Below are positions 9,336 through 19,600 of a stretch of 64,000 nt of DNA, piece by piece; within the stretch, counting starts at the first letter, position 1, and every line of letters begins with the position of its first letter. The position numbers and the translations under genes were made by a program. Where the stretch lies: the NCBI GenBank assembly GCA_040954595.2, contig CM082581.2, positions 124,001-188,000 on the forward strand. The letters run 5' to 3'. Below the pieces are notes generated by a model that searched no databases, was not told the origin of the DNA, and worked only from the letters and a program-made list of their open reading frames with translations. Origin of the DNA: Balanoglossus misakiensis (taxonomy: Eukaryota; Hemichordata).

Positions 9336-9552
9336 CTGGTAGAAGGGGAGTACATGTTGTTGATGGTCCCAGAGAGTAGGTTCTTGATGTGCAGGCAAGT
9401 GGGTGATGTTGCTGCACACTGACAGCCTGGATCGCAAGGGGTACAGGATACTTCTGTGGCTGTGTCAGCATAATAACTTGATGGACAAGGAATGGGGCTG
9501 TCTGACCCATCTGGACAGTAGTTACCTACGCCGCAATCAGCACATGTCATGT
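9336..9552 (-). CDS. Exon e7 (unit 1): ephrin-receptor-like, open
   Basis: The longest clean reading frame of the gene (71 complete codons). Acceptor TTCTACAG enters in phase 1. The peptide begins MTCADCGVGNYCPDGSDS, continues PIPCPSSYYADTATEVSC and TPCDPGCQC, then loses the cysteine pattern in its last 25 or so residues. The CPDG..PIPCP..YY....SC.PC pattern is the ephrin-receptor-like (GCC2_GCC3) signature. The best donor (CAG/GTTTGT) is phase 2, which does not match phase-1 exon e8; no phase-1 donor of good quality was seen. The true 3' border is therefore uncertain. Confidence 0.68.
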
Positions 9553-9729
9553 CTGTAGAATAACAGCAGCTTGTGTAGTGAGTGTTTTGCCGATATGACA
9601 GAGTTCAAGTATGCTTATTTGGTTAAATTTTAAAAGGAATATCACCCGCTGTTTTAGAGTTAATATTGCGAAAGGGACTTCATAAGTTGTCTGAAAACAC
9701 CAGTTTCCCCAATTTTCACTAATGTATAG

Positions 9730-10370
9730 GAATACATGAGAAGTCGGCCAGATTAGAAGTCAGCCACTACGCGCGTATGAGAAGTCGGCCAGTTGTTGAA
9801 CTTGTACCCGAATAGTGCAGTGATGACCCAGATTACTTATAACAACACTTAATAAAATATAATTGCACTAAATATTTTCATTTGGACGGATTTCCCAAAT
9901 TCTTGACAACACAATGGCGTCATTTCAAATAATGGCGTCTGGCATCCGTACCAGTTCCCCATCCCCGTATCCGCGTAAGGAGCTTAGGTTGTTCGCCAAA
10001 TTCCTGTGACATTTCTGATTAAAGGGAGTTGTTTCAAAGCCTACTAAAATACATAGAAGATGTATGTGTATATTCATACTTTCTGAGACAACACCAAACA
10101 AACAAACGTGACAAGGAACAGACTACTGGCGCAGCTCAAGAAGTGCAGGTGACTGATGTTGACGTACCCCGGTGACGTACATGAAAAGTGAACAGACAGT
10201 TTTAAAATTCATCGGCTATTTGTACAAATATCTCAGCTCCTGTACATCAAGGAAACATTTCGTAGTGAAACAGTTATATATAACACAAAGTACCAGGGTT
10301 CTCTCCCACAGGCCGACTTCTCGTACTGGCCGATACCGACTTCTCATACTGGTCGACTTCTCAGGACACC
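9730..10370. mobile_element. 641 bp element with clustered GAGAAGTCGGCC repeats at both ends
   Basis: The left end has three spaced copies of GAGAAGTCGGCCAG-like sequence (near 9738, 9755 and 9778). The right end has three inverted copies (near 10309, 10326-10345 and 10350). The outermost flanks share an exact 8 bp sequence, ATGTATAG (9722-9729 and 10371-10378), consistent with a target-site duplication. Eight base pairs and reiterated subterminal motifs suggest a non-autonomous hAT-type element. Copies: 24002-24650, 39284-39932, 56695-57335; units 2 and 3 have 8 bp more in a CAAA tract. Confidence 0.65.
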
Positions 10371-10482
10371 ATGTATAGCATAGCTGTTGAACTAAAAAAA
10401 TATGTAAAACTACAAGTGATGTAAACAACTTGTGGAACCATGTTCAAATCGAGACCAGAAGAAAAGAGATTTCAAGACTTAC

Positions 10483-10579
10483 CTCCTTCAACACTTTACT
10501 TCCCTGTAGCGCACTGTGTGACATTTGTAGTTGTGCATTCATAACCAGAAGGACTTGGCCGAACCTAGCGAGTATGAAC
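10483..10579 (-). pseudogene. Exon e6 (unit 1): ephrin-receptor-like, stop and frameshift
   Basis: Acceptor TTTTCTGTGATAG and a perfect donor GTAAGT. The first part reads YSLGSAKS in the phase-1 frame. The second part reads PSGYECTTTNVTQCATGK in a shifted frame, followed by TAA (complement 10496-10498) where this module type normally has an aromatic residue, then SVEG into the donor in phase 1. The exon is 97 bp, not a phase 1-1 length. It sits 225 bp downstream of e5 in transcription order. Both lesions recur in units 2-4. Confidence 0.68.
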
Positions 10580-10804
10580 CTATCACAGAAAAAATTCAAA
10601 GAACGATTGGTTTGGTCCAACGATCCCTTATTAGAGAGATGTCCGTAATCACAGGTGTTACTGTACAATACCTCTTCAGTGGAATCATTGTGTTTTTCAA
10701 AGTGCATCACAATATCAACTCCAATGAGCATAACAGTTTAATTTTCTGTGTATGTCATGCTATAACACAGGGAAGTCATAAGAGTAATTTGCAGCCCAAC
10801 TTAC

Positions 10805-11002
10805 CAGTAACTGTTGAACAATCAACTACGGGTGACATGGTTGGACACTTGGATCCTGCTGGACAAGGCGTGCATGTGCCGTCGCCTTCCATAGCATATT
10901 CACCATTGCCACAGTCAAGCGGATCTTACATTGGATCTGAACACGATTGTCCAGCAGGGCACAGAAGACGGGATGTGCGTGCAGGCTCCTCACTTATTTC
11001 AT
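10805..11002 (-). pseudogene. Exon e5 (unit 1): ephrin-receptor-like, in-frame stop
   Basis: A 198 bp exon (66 codons, phase 1-1) with acceptor TTAATCAG and donor GTAAGT. It encodes LLCPAGQSCSDPM, then TAA at complement 10926-10928, then LDCGNGEYAMEGDGTCTPC and PAGSKCPTM. The pattern CPAG..C, GEYA.EGDGTCTPCPAGSKC is typical of ephrin-receptor-like repeats. The stop is at the same codon in all four units. Unit 4 has one extra substitution (CTGTGGC to CTTTGGC, Cys to Phe). Confidence 0.75.
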
Positions 11003-11234
11003 CTGATTAAAGAAAATGAGGTTTTTAGTGAAGTATTTGTGATACAGTGTCATTTAAAATAACAAATTACTTGAGATGATTCACTTCATAATTCTGAGAC
11101 AAGTATACGGGCATGTAGAAAATTCTTTGGAGGACATTAAACGTCATTTCTAATCAACCATTTTCTGAATATCATAAGACTCTGCGAGATCTCACATGGC
11201 TAACCGGGTCTCGCAAGATTTCGCACTGAGTTGA

Positions 11235-11246
11235 TAATCTGTTGTA

Positions 11247-11278
<32 letters not shown>

Positions 11279-11340
11279 TAACCCCAGTCGCACTGACTTG
11301 AAAATCTGTTGTAAACACATACATGCATACACACATACCA
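11235..11340. repeat. CATA/CA microsatellite with a duplicated 30 bp segment
   Basis: CATACATACATACACACACA is followed by a second, shorter CATA/CACA tract. Each tract is preceded by a copy of AATCTGTTGTAAACACATAC (near 11236 and 11302), so the region is a small tandem duplication of about 66 bp. Unit 4 is 2 bp shorter in the CA run. Confidence 0.7.
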
Positions 11341-11385
11341 CTCAGTTTCATCACACAGCAAACTGAACAAGTACCACAATCTTAC

Positions 11386-11514
11386 CATTTGTACATCTGG
11401 TACAGTTTGTTGCACCAGCCAATGACACGTAACCCTTGGTACACTTGAATTGCGATGCACTGGGATCTGTGCAGGCGTACCCTTGCTCACAAATAGTACA
11501 CTGTTCAGCACCGG
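11386..11514 (-). CDS. Exon e4 (unit 1): ephrin-receptor-like, intact
   Basis: A 129 bp exon (43 codons) with no stop. I chose the acceptor ending GATCAG rather than the TTACAG five bases upstream, because only this choice gives phase 1 and the cysteine frame; the donor is GTAAGA. It encodes AEQCTICEQGYACTDP, then CTKGYVSLAGATNC and CTRCTN. This has the Cys-x2-Cys and CxxGYxxxxGxxxC spacing of ephrin-receptor-like modules, usually found in tandem in secreted or membrane proteins. It is one of the few exons with no lesion, and is identical in sense in units 2-4. Confidence 0.72.
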
Positions 11515-11773
11515 CTGATCTGTAAATCAAACAAAGAATTTACACACCAAGTTAACCTTTGAATACCACTGTAAAAAATTGGCGCAAATTTTAATTATTT
11601 TCATAAATAGAGGTCTATTCAAATTTGGAAAAATTGTCATTTTTTCATTCATATATTATATCAGTAAATTTTAAATACAGAAATGGAAAATGTTCCCATC
11701 CTATTTTTCAGTTAGTAAATTACCTGACCTAATGTTTGATGTTGGAAATAAAGGTTGGTGGGTAGAAGTTTAC

Positions 11774-11904
11774 CTGTTATGCAAGAGGTACAGCGAGACA
11801 TCCTTTGTCCAAGGCCGAACTGTAATAACCAGCCGAGCATAAAATCACAGTGTTACCATTTGGACATTGGTTACCAGCTGGGCAATCAGCACATGATGTT
11901 TGTG
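11774..11904 (-). pseudogene. Exon e3 (unit 1): ephrin-receptor-like, frameshifted
   Basis: Acceptor TTTTCAG and donor GTAAAC bound a 131 bp exon. It starts QTSCADCPAGNQCPNG and continues CSAGYYSSALDKG, which is the spacing of ephrin-receptor-like (GCC2_GCC3) cysteine modules. After DKG the frame runs to a stop, while the expected ending RCTSCIT sits in the +1 frame and finishes in phase 1 at the donor. One missing base near 11804 explains this, since 132 bp would make a phase 1-1 exon like its neighbours. The lesion is shared by all units. Confidence 0.7.
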
Positions 11905-12279
11905 CTGAAAATAAACAGAGATTTATAGAATCTTATAGTCACAGTCATACCTTCAAAGACGTGGGATTCTCACGCGGGTTGGGGACACAAAAATCCCTGG
12001 CAAAAGATTGAGGACAGGAAAATGCCAAACCAGAGATATTGGTAACAGAAACTGTATACAGTCAATGCCATATGGCAGTGTGCTGTTCTAACAACAGACA
12101 AGAATGTGACGATCATAGTCTGTGTCGGAGATTTGGAAAAGAGCAAATTCGGTGAAAAGACGGGACAAAACAAAAGTCTACTTATACAATGCACATGAAA
12201 ACTGGATGAAAGCGAAGCAGTCCACTATTTGAATGCATTGGATGTAAAATTGGCAGAATATTTGGACTGGACGTAATGT

Positions 12280-12790
12280 TTGTATGGGGTGCCATGTGTT
12301 AACTTATTATTTAGCTAAATTATTTGTTCAAAAGTCGTTATTTAACATACTTATATGTATGTAATTATAGATTTGCAAACCATTTAAGTCCTGACAATTT
12401 ATTTATAAATAATTTCAAGTCGATTCAATTATATACATAAAATGTATTTTATGCTCTTTTATTTATATATAATAAATTATTTATAAACAATGTCAGTGTC
12501 AGTCTATTATATATATATCATGAGTGATGTACATAATTATTTATATATAATTAATTATTTATAAATAAAAAAAATTTAAGTGTATTATATATATATCATG
12601 AGTGATTTATAAATAATTTAAGTGCAAGTCTATTATATATATATCATGAGTGATTTACATTATATAATGAATTATATATAAATAAGTGATTTCTAAACCA
12701 TGAAAAAATGCACTCACGCCGTTTGTCAACTTATTATTTAACGCAAACTCATTATTTAACGCAAACTCATTATTTAAGGCCTGTTCACAC
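12280..12790. repeat. AT-rich block of short direct repeats
   Basis: TATTATATATATATCATGAG followed by TGAT occurs three times (near 12506, 12582 and 12633). ATTATTTATAAATAA-type words and AACGCAAACTCATTATTT recur. A TTAACTTATTATTTA-like motif occurs near both edges. The block is very AT-rich with many self-complementary words. Copies at about 26560-27070, 41842-42352, 59243-59753. It could be the interior of a MITE or a local replication-slippage product. Confidence 0.6.
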
Positions 12791-13034
12791 GACCCCTTGC
12801 ATTTGGATCATTACGCACACATATAGTCCCCACACGTGAACAAGAAATGCACATTACGTGCGGTCATTTCATTTTTATTATACTCCTTTCAAAGGTTAGA
12901 TGAAACACCGAAAAAGGTATCAACTAGTTAGTGATTTTAGCCCGTGATTGCAATGTTTGATTGAAACGCGAAAAGCTGATCGATAGCTCTACATTGTGGT
13001 CTCCGAGGTCAAAGGTTGGCCGGTCATGACAATG

Positions 13035-13224
13035 CCATTATTAAAATAGGGGCCAGTCTTCAAGACGTGACTCTACCAGCCTCCAGACCAGGAACTGGCG
13101 ACCCGCCGTTTGTTTCCAACGCCAAATTTGATTCTAATGTTGAATTTACGAGAAAACAATTTATCTGACCTGTAGTTTTTTGGCTCACTTACGTTTTGAT
13201 GACTGGCCCCTATTTTAATAATGG
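13035..13224. mobile_element. 190 bp MITE with inverted ends CCATTATTAAAATAGGGGCC
   Basis: The first 27 bp and the inverted last 27 bp match (through AGTC), and weaker pairing extends to about 40 bp. The interior is non-coding. It directly abuts the Gypsy fragment. Copies: 27315-27504, 42597-42786, 59998-60187. Flanking duplications are not clear, so the superfamily is open. Confidence 0.7.
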
Positions 13225-13652
13225 TACCACATGACTCAGTATGTCCAGCTAAAGGCAAGTCATGCAGGAAGTGTGGCAAACCTAACCATTTAGCCAAATG
13301 CTACCATTCAAAAGGCAAGGCAAATAGGGTAGACAAGGATAAAACTGTCAAAGCTGTGCATAAAGTGGAAGACAGCTCGGGAGATGAATACTGCTTCACT
13401 GTACAACAATCAAATGGCAGGAGGCCTCGAGTAACAGTGCAGATAGAACAAACAGCAGTTGCCTCACTGATCGACCCTGGTTCTACAATAAACATGATGG
13501 GTGTAAACACATACAACAACCTAAAGAACAAACCCATGTGGCAAACAGAAAGCCCGTTTTACCACTGCCAGCAGTGCATTATTGAGTATTTTAGCATCGC
13601 TGGATTTAGCTCTCGTCCAATCAGAGTTGCGGACGGTAGCATGATATACTAG
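13221..13652 (+). mobile_element. Ty3/Gypsy gag-protease fragment (unit 1)
   Basis: A 143-codon frame; residues 1-2 come from the adjoining MITE. Residues 7-27, VCPAKGKSCRKCGKPNHLAK plus C, are a retroelement zinc knuckle with spacing C-x2-C-x4-H-x3-C, one residue short of the standard C-x2-C-x4-H-x4-C. Residues 71-95 contain ASLIDPGSTINMMG, the region of the retropepsin active site with Pro where D-S/T-G is expected. After about residue 108 the similarity ends in unrelated sequence, so only the gag/protease junction remains. Intronic, antisense to the EGF gene. Confidence 0.75.
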
Positions 13653-14044
13653 TAATATAATTGAGAATAAATCTCGCGACAAGTGTACAGTTTGACAATG
13701 TACACAGATAATCCGTTTCAACAATGTTTCCTTTGTAGTGTGAATAAAACTGCACACTTTGCAAGTTTTCAACTTCAAAACACTATGGCTATTACAGAGA
13801 CAAAGCTGCTAATATTCAGTGTATACCTGTCATTTTTGTTTGTGGTGAGATTTTCATTGGCACAGTCGCACAGAGCTCACACAAGAGGAAATTACACTTT
13901 CTGTTGAATTCACTGCATACTGCTAACTTTAAGTCATATATCCACTGAAACATTAAGTTATAGAATTTTCCATCGCAGTATTCTGTTTTATATACATGTA
14001 TAGCAGTCCCACACATATTGATTAATTTGACAAAAGAAACTGAC

Positions 14045-14153
14045 TGACAATTTTCACAGCGCTCCCAGTAAAGCATCCTTGGCAGGTGCACGTCAATGCC
14101 ACACACGAGGTTAGGGTTGGCAAGTGCTGCCATTTTGACATGGGTTGTTAGCA
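14045..14153 (-). pseudogene. Exon e2 (unit 1): decayed EGF-like exon
   Basis: An EGF-like sequence is recognisable but split among three frames: NNPCQNGSTCQP then a stop in one frame, TCTCQGCFTGSA in a second, RCENCQ in a third. Acceptor TGATTAG precedes it, and a possible donor GTCAGT follows. At about 109 bp it is shorter than its 117-123 bp relatives, so small deletions explain the frame changes. It is broken in the same way in units 2-4. A weaker candidate exon lies just downstream at about 13827-13910 (donor GTATAC, peptide CDCANENLTTNK in one frame), but a clean acceptor and frame are not visible. Confidence 0.55.
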
Positions 14154-16102
14154 CTAATCAATTCCTACGCATGACAGAAAAATGAAGAATTAGGCTATGG
14201 GCCGGAACTGCCTATCGTTTCAAAATGCACTCTGTATATTAGGGTCTATTTCTTTTACATAAAAGACAAGTCTTCTTGCTCTAATATGATAAAATAAAAA
14301 AACTTCAACTTAAATATTGCGTCCTCAGAGGTAATATCGAGCCCTAAAAATCAGGTATGCTAATGCGGTTAAAGGTCGTGCAGTTCTCCTTATAACAATC
14401 GTTCGATTGGTGGTTACGTGACTGCATCAATCACAGAATGCGTTATGTCACTCAGCAATTACACACACAGGGCAAACTATCAGGCAGCTACATGTACACT
14501 AGTATACATGTTACAGAAGATTAAACAGAATTTTTGGTAAGGAAAGTTTGAGCAGACTAGTCCATTCAATGTAAAAAATGGTGCTGATTCCAAAAAAGTC
14601 AGTCTTATTGACCCCTTTGAAGACAAAATTGCCATTTTTGCCACTTTTAACCCAAAAGGTCATTAAAAAAACCCACTCAAAACACACTGTTTTCATCACA
14701 TTCGGAGATCTGATGACATTTGAGGATTATGCGGAAACAGTGACACAGCAGAATAAAAATTACAGGTGACATTTGCAAGCACTTATGATCTGACCATATA
14801 GAAATATGCAATGTAAAAACATTAACAAGGAACATGCCCAATAAACTGTCATGTGTCATGGCAGTCTTACAAGTGGTGCTAGAAAAAAAAATTGACCAAA
14901 AATTGTCTGTACACAAACACATATGCGAAGCAACTTCTTTCAGTCAGCCCTGGAACAGACACACACTGACCTGCCACTGGTAATTAAAATGTGATAGCTG
15001 GTGGTCTCTGTAACAGCTGGCCTATTTAAGTTATGTAAACATGTCTTTGTTCGAGGTAACAACTCCTTGTAAATAGTAACTTTAAAAACAACTGGACAAT
15101 TTGTTTAGGAGAAGATTTGCTAACCAAAAACAAAGAAACTTACCAAAAAAACTCGCTAAATATTTAATCTTTCTGATCTCAGAATTGAATAAAAGTTGCA
15201 CATATACAGGTATGTGTTATGAAATTATATCCTAAATTTCAAAGCAATCAGAGAAAAAACTAATTTCAAAGCAATCCAACAAGCAGTTTCACAGAAAATA
15301 TTTGTTCAAAAGTGGCAAAAACACAAATATGCAAATATCACCAAAATTGTACAATATCTTACTTCAATCACTACAAGGAACATGCTGCCTAAGTTCAATG
15401 CAATAGGACAAGCGGTTTCAGTGAAAACAATTTTTGACAAAAATTGCAAAAGTTTCCCCGATAACACATTTATGCAAATATCACATTTTTTACAACATAT
15501 TATTTAGGTTACCCCTACGAACATGCCTACCAAATTGCAAAGCAATCTGGCATGAGGTTTTAAAGAAAAACATTTTTTGACCAAAAATGGCAAATAATGC
15601 TCAAAATTATAGATATGCAAATTTTGCAACAATTTGAACAAAACTATGGTTACTTAGACAACATTAGGAGGCTTCATACTAAATTTCAAAGACTTTTACC
15701 AATAACATGGAAAAATAAAAAAAAATGCAAAAAAATAGGAAATCGATAATATTAGCTCAAAACATACAGGGTTGTATGAGGTTGATATAAGGTACATGCA
15801 TACCATTTTTCAAATCAATATGACCAGTGGTTGTCCAGTTTTTGAGTTTTGACCAATTTCACATTTTCCCAGCTAATTTGCATATTTTTGGCAATGACAT
15901 CTTCATTTGAACAAACTCCCATCTACAGCCCTGCCTGCATCTACACGCCAAATATCAAGGTCATACGCGCTGCGGTTTTCAAGTTTTTCATGTGGACGGA
16001 CATACAGACATACATCCATCCATCCATCCATACATACAGACGTAACCAATCCCATAAGTTCCCATGGTACATACCAATGGGACCTAAAAACTTGTGACTT
16101 AC
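14154..16102. other. Intron between e1 and e2
   Basis: About 1.95 kb without a recognisable exon. The first kilobase is unique-looking AT-rich sequence, including a frame at 14578-14769 with no known motif. The second kilobase is a minisatellite-like region ending in a CATC/CATA microsatellite. Counterparts: 28434-30383, 43716-46140 (with a LINE insertion), 61117-63068. Confidence 0.55.
15100..16045. repeat. Diverged minisatellite with CATC/CATACA tail
   Basis: Modules of roughly 130 bp recur. Each contains a TATGCAAATATCAC-like word, then AAGTTCAATGCAATAGGACA- or AAATTGCAAAGCAATCTGGC-like sequence, then a TTTTTGACAAAAATTGCAAA-like word. The region ends near 16000-16040 in CATACAGACATACATCCATC repeats. 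It is present in all units (unit 4 has one extra CATC). The arrangement resembles the degenerate repeat plus microsatellite tails of dispersed non-coding elements in invertebrate genomes; the family is not identified. Confidence 0.6.
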
Positions 16103-16225
16103 ATGTAACACATGTTTGCCCAGTGTAGCAGGTTGGACAGTTGCAGGTGTAGATTGAGCAGGAGCCTTGAAGTGGCTGATACACTCCGTTATTCAGACAT
16201 GGGTTTAGAAGACACTGGTTGATCG
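16103..16225 (-). pseudogene. Exon e1 (unit 1): EGF-like, third cysteine lost
   Basis: A 123 bp exon with acceptor CCTTAG and donor GTAAGT, phase 1 at both ends. It encodes one extracellular EGF-like module, starting INQCLLNPCLNNG and ending CYTGQTC. The position normally held by the third EGF cysteine is tyrosine (GVYQP), in all four units. The remaining seven cysteines of this family's eight-cysteine pattern are present. EGF modules are disulfide-bonded extracellular adhesion or ligand-binding units; no specific partner can be named. The open frame is otherwise intact. Pseudogene status rests mainly on the other exons. Confidence 0.75.
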
Positions 16226-16672
16226 CTAAGGGTGAGAGAAATGAAAAGTATCACATTAGGGTCTTACACACTTGAGTGGGAAGTGAAATCTGTAGCAGAC
16301 TGTCAGAAGATTGCACATCCGTGTGATCATGTTCATGTGTGAAGGATAATGAAGACCACTTGATCCAAGCTTGGTGCTACCATCTTTATCATAATTACTG
16401 AATCTTATAATATTTACTAGTTGGGGGTGGGTGGGGTGGGGGTGGGGGTAGTTGATGTCATAACTTTCTGATGTTTCAATTTACGGTTGGAAAAATAGCA
16501 ACATCTACACTGATGAGCATTTGAGTCAATGAAAGTATTCATCATGGCTACCGTAGTGCATATAAGTCTCTTGGTTAGCTGCACAATCACAGGCAACTTT
16601 ATTGAGACAATATCAATGACAAAGCCCAGCGATTTCTACTTTGTGCGGGAAATCTGACACTGGTTTGCTTAC

Positions 16673-19600
16673 GTTCAGCGCACGTGGTTCCGATGAAACA
16701 GCGTGGACTCTGGCATCTGAACTCGGTGCAGGACACTTGCTGGCAGAATCCACTGGTTAGACAAGGGTTGGGCTGACACGGATTCAAATCTGTGCACAGA
16801 AGAGAAAGTGATATAAATTGTGTACAGTTAATATTTACTACATATACTTTAAACAGATTTGTGCAGTCAGGGTTGAGTGGTAAAAATCTCAGTTGGTCAA
16901 CAGAACATCACTGTGACAAATTTCTTCCATGTTCAACAAAAGAAACGTAATGAAATTTTGACACAGGTGTAATAGTGTCTTAGTGTACCATACGGTGCAG
17001 GTTGTTATTTGGTCAAATACACAATCCCCTTTTATGGCACACACATTCTTAATAAATTTCCCCAAAATTGTGTCGTTATTCACTGTTTGATACAGGTTGG
17101 AAGAAACCAACTGCAAGCCGATTATGTGTTATGTTATTATGTTCCTCTTCATCTGAAATTTAAAATCACTCACATGTCTGACATAAATCGCCGGAGTAAC
17201 AGCTTGTACAGGAGCATGTGAATTCAGTACACCAATTGGGCGTCAGCACACAGTTTCCACCATTCCGACACTGGATGGGTTGACACTGGTTGACAGCTGT
17301 GGGATGTGCAGTCAAGATATTGTCAAAATTACAGAATCTACAAACTACACTCCACAGTCATGTACATGTATACATGACAACAACCAAAGGGCTGTTTTGA
17401 AAAACCAAATGCTGTGAAATCCTTTAGAGTGTGACAAGAAACCACAGTTGCAACCGAAAACAAAAATAGTGATAACATTAAGCTAGCCCAAAGTTTGAGT
17501 TACCAGGGCTTTAATATGTGTACCGTACTTATATTATATAATATATAACAAGTGTTTTGCATTGAATAAAATAATATTGGTTAGTACTTACGCATTGTAC
17601 ATGTGGCACCAGTGAAGCATTCGGTACACATACAGTCAAACAGGAAACAGCCGTCTCACGCAACGCATGTGCCACCATTTTGACAAGGCATAGGGTATAA
17701 CTGATCAATGGCTGCCAAAACAAAAATGAAAGTATCAATTACCTGCTTGTCAAAAACTTGTACATGTACTTGTGATGTTCATTTCGTTTAAATATGTGAG
17801 CAATGTCTTCATTCCTTGTTTCAAACCTTTACATTTAAAATAACATAATGATGCTATTGCTAGGATTTTTCTGTAAGAATCTTGAAAAATTAAAAAAATG
17901 TGCCATCAACATGATACAGAAGGCTTTCCTTTTTAACATGCACCTCACACTCAATTTTGACCCTACATCAGCAAATTTTGAAAGGATGAAACTTAGTAAT
18001 GCTTCCACCCCATTTATTGGTGTATGGGTCCATCTATCACATTGAGAATACCAAAAATGAGGGTTTATATACCACGCTGTGTCATAAAACAGTAATTCGA
18101 CACACCTACGGCACAGATGGCCCCAGTCCAACACTTCTGGCAGTAACAGGTGTAGTCAGTATAAGAATTTGGTGTTTTGGAACAATAGCCTCCATTTTGA
18201 CACGGATTCTGATCACATGGGTTAATGACAATCAGAAAAAAAATAGTTTAAAACACATGAAATGCAGATGGCTACACCTCAACCAAAGATGATTCCTGCA
18301 CCACAACAAAATCCTTTGACACAAGCATTATACTGGAACCATACCCAGAACACGCATTAAGTATATGATGAAGGGACAATGTCTCTATTTTGGGTAATAC
18401 AGTAAAACCTGTCTTTATGGACACCTCTCTAATCAGAACACCTAGTAAGATTGATTTTTCAAGCCAAATAGTAAGGATAATTAAGGACGTCTCTTTTACT
18501 TAATACTCAGAGGTGTGCACCACCTTAGGAGAGATTACCTCACATGCACAATTATCTCTACAGACACTAGTCTTCAAGAGGCAACTCTTGTATATTTGAG
18601 TGATGAAAACATCCAACTTCGTACACTTCCTCACAAGTTCGTGCCTATCCTAAATTGCACGGACATACAAATGAAATTTCTGTTTCCTTTTCCTTTCTTT
18701 TCTCTTGGGGAAATTTTAGAAATGAGAAGTTACCACACAATTCAATTGCCATGAAGAGAAAGTGCCCAAAAGATTGTCATTTACGGTACGTCAGAAACTT
18801 ACATATTTCACAACGGTTACCCTCATAGCAACCAGTACAGGCACAGGTATATGCCGTGCAGGAGTTGGCCACTGCATTACATACAGCCCCGTTGAGACAG
18901 CTGTTTCGCTATAACTGAGCCTCCTAAATGTATAACTGAACAATAAGAAGTCAAGGGTGCCCTGACACCCAACTTTTAAGAGCAGTTCATTTACTGAAAC
19001 TGCCAGCACCCAATATTATCCCACATGTAATCCATATGTGGAATTATATTATACCAGTATATTGAAGGTGTAAATCACGCTATTTGATTGGTCGAGACAC
19101 GACACGTGACCAGGATATATTAGCCATATACCACAGTCATATATCATAGTCAAAGAAAATGCCTTTTTAAAATGTTTTATGCAAAGTTTCAATATACTGG
19201 CATAATATAATAGCAATAAAACACCCCCAGCCATGGTATACCACTCAATTTTGACCAGTTCAACTCCATATACGCACTCGCTATCGCTCGTGCGTATATG
19301 TCGTGAACTGGTCAAAATCTCGTGGTATACCATGGCTGGGGGTGTTTTATTGCTTAAATCAAATACACCTGTAACAGTTTTAATTTACCATGTGGGTATT
19401 TGCATGGAGGGCCATGGTATTTGTTATCTACTGATAAAATACCCTTCAAAACAATATCCTCATTTCTTCAGAAGTTTGGCAACAAGACCAATAAAATTTG
19501 AAGTTTCACATCAAAATATACAATGCATAAATATGCTTAAAGATCTACGGAATAAAGATTGCTTGTTTGTTTGCAGGGTGTCTTGAAAGTATATACTCAC

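Larger units (their letters stand above)
11905..14044. other. Large intron between e2 and e3
   Basis: About 2.1 kb. From the left it holds unique-looking sequence (to about 12280), an AT-rich repeat block, about 240 bp without recognisable features, a 190 bp MITE, a Gypsy gag-protease fragment on the plus strand, and further non-coding sequence with a possible decayed exon at 13827-13910. Unit 2-4 counterparts: 26185-28324, 41467-43606, 58868-61007. Confidence 0.6.
1..16370. repeat. Tandem array unit 1 (16370 bp)
   Basis: The sequence at 1 recurs at 16371, 30652, 46409 and 63337, and everything between recurs in the same order. The chosen start is arbitrary because the array is continuous. 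This unit differs from the others mainly by a private ~1.48 kb insertion (6447 to about 7924) placed in the microsatellite tail of a LINE fragment. It keeps the e12-e13 region that unit 2 has lost. It carries all seventeen minus-strand exons described below. Confidence 0.97.

Noticed and set aside
9119-9550. 143-codon minus-strand frame extending e7 to 9119
   Set aside because: Cysteines stop before about 9400 and the remainder is AT-rich intron-like sequence after a plausible donor at 9334-9335.
10531-11010. Plus-strand open frame of 159 codons
   Set aside because: It is antisense to exons e5 and part of e6, whose cysteine pattern and splice sites lie on the minus strand.
16010-16045. CATC repeats as telomeric sequence
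   Set aside because: The unit is CATC/CATA, short, internal, and varies by one repeat between units; an ordinary microsatellite.
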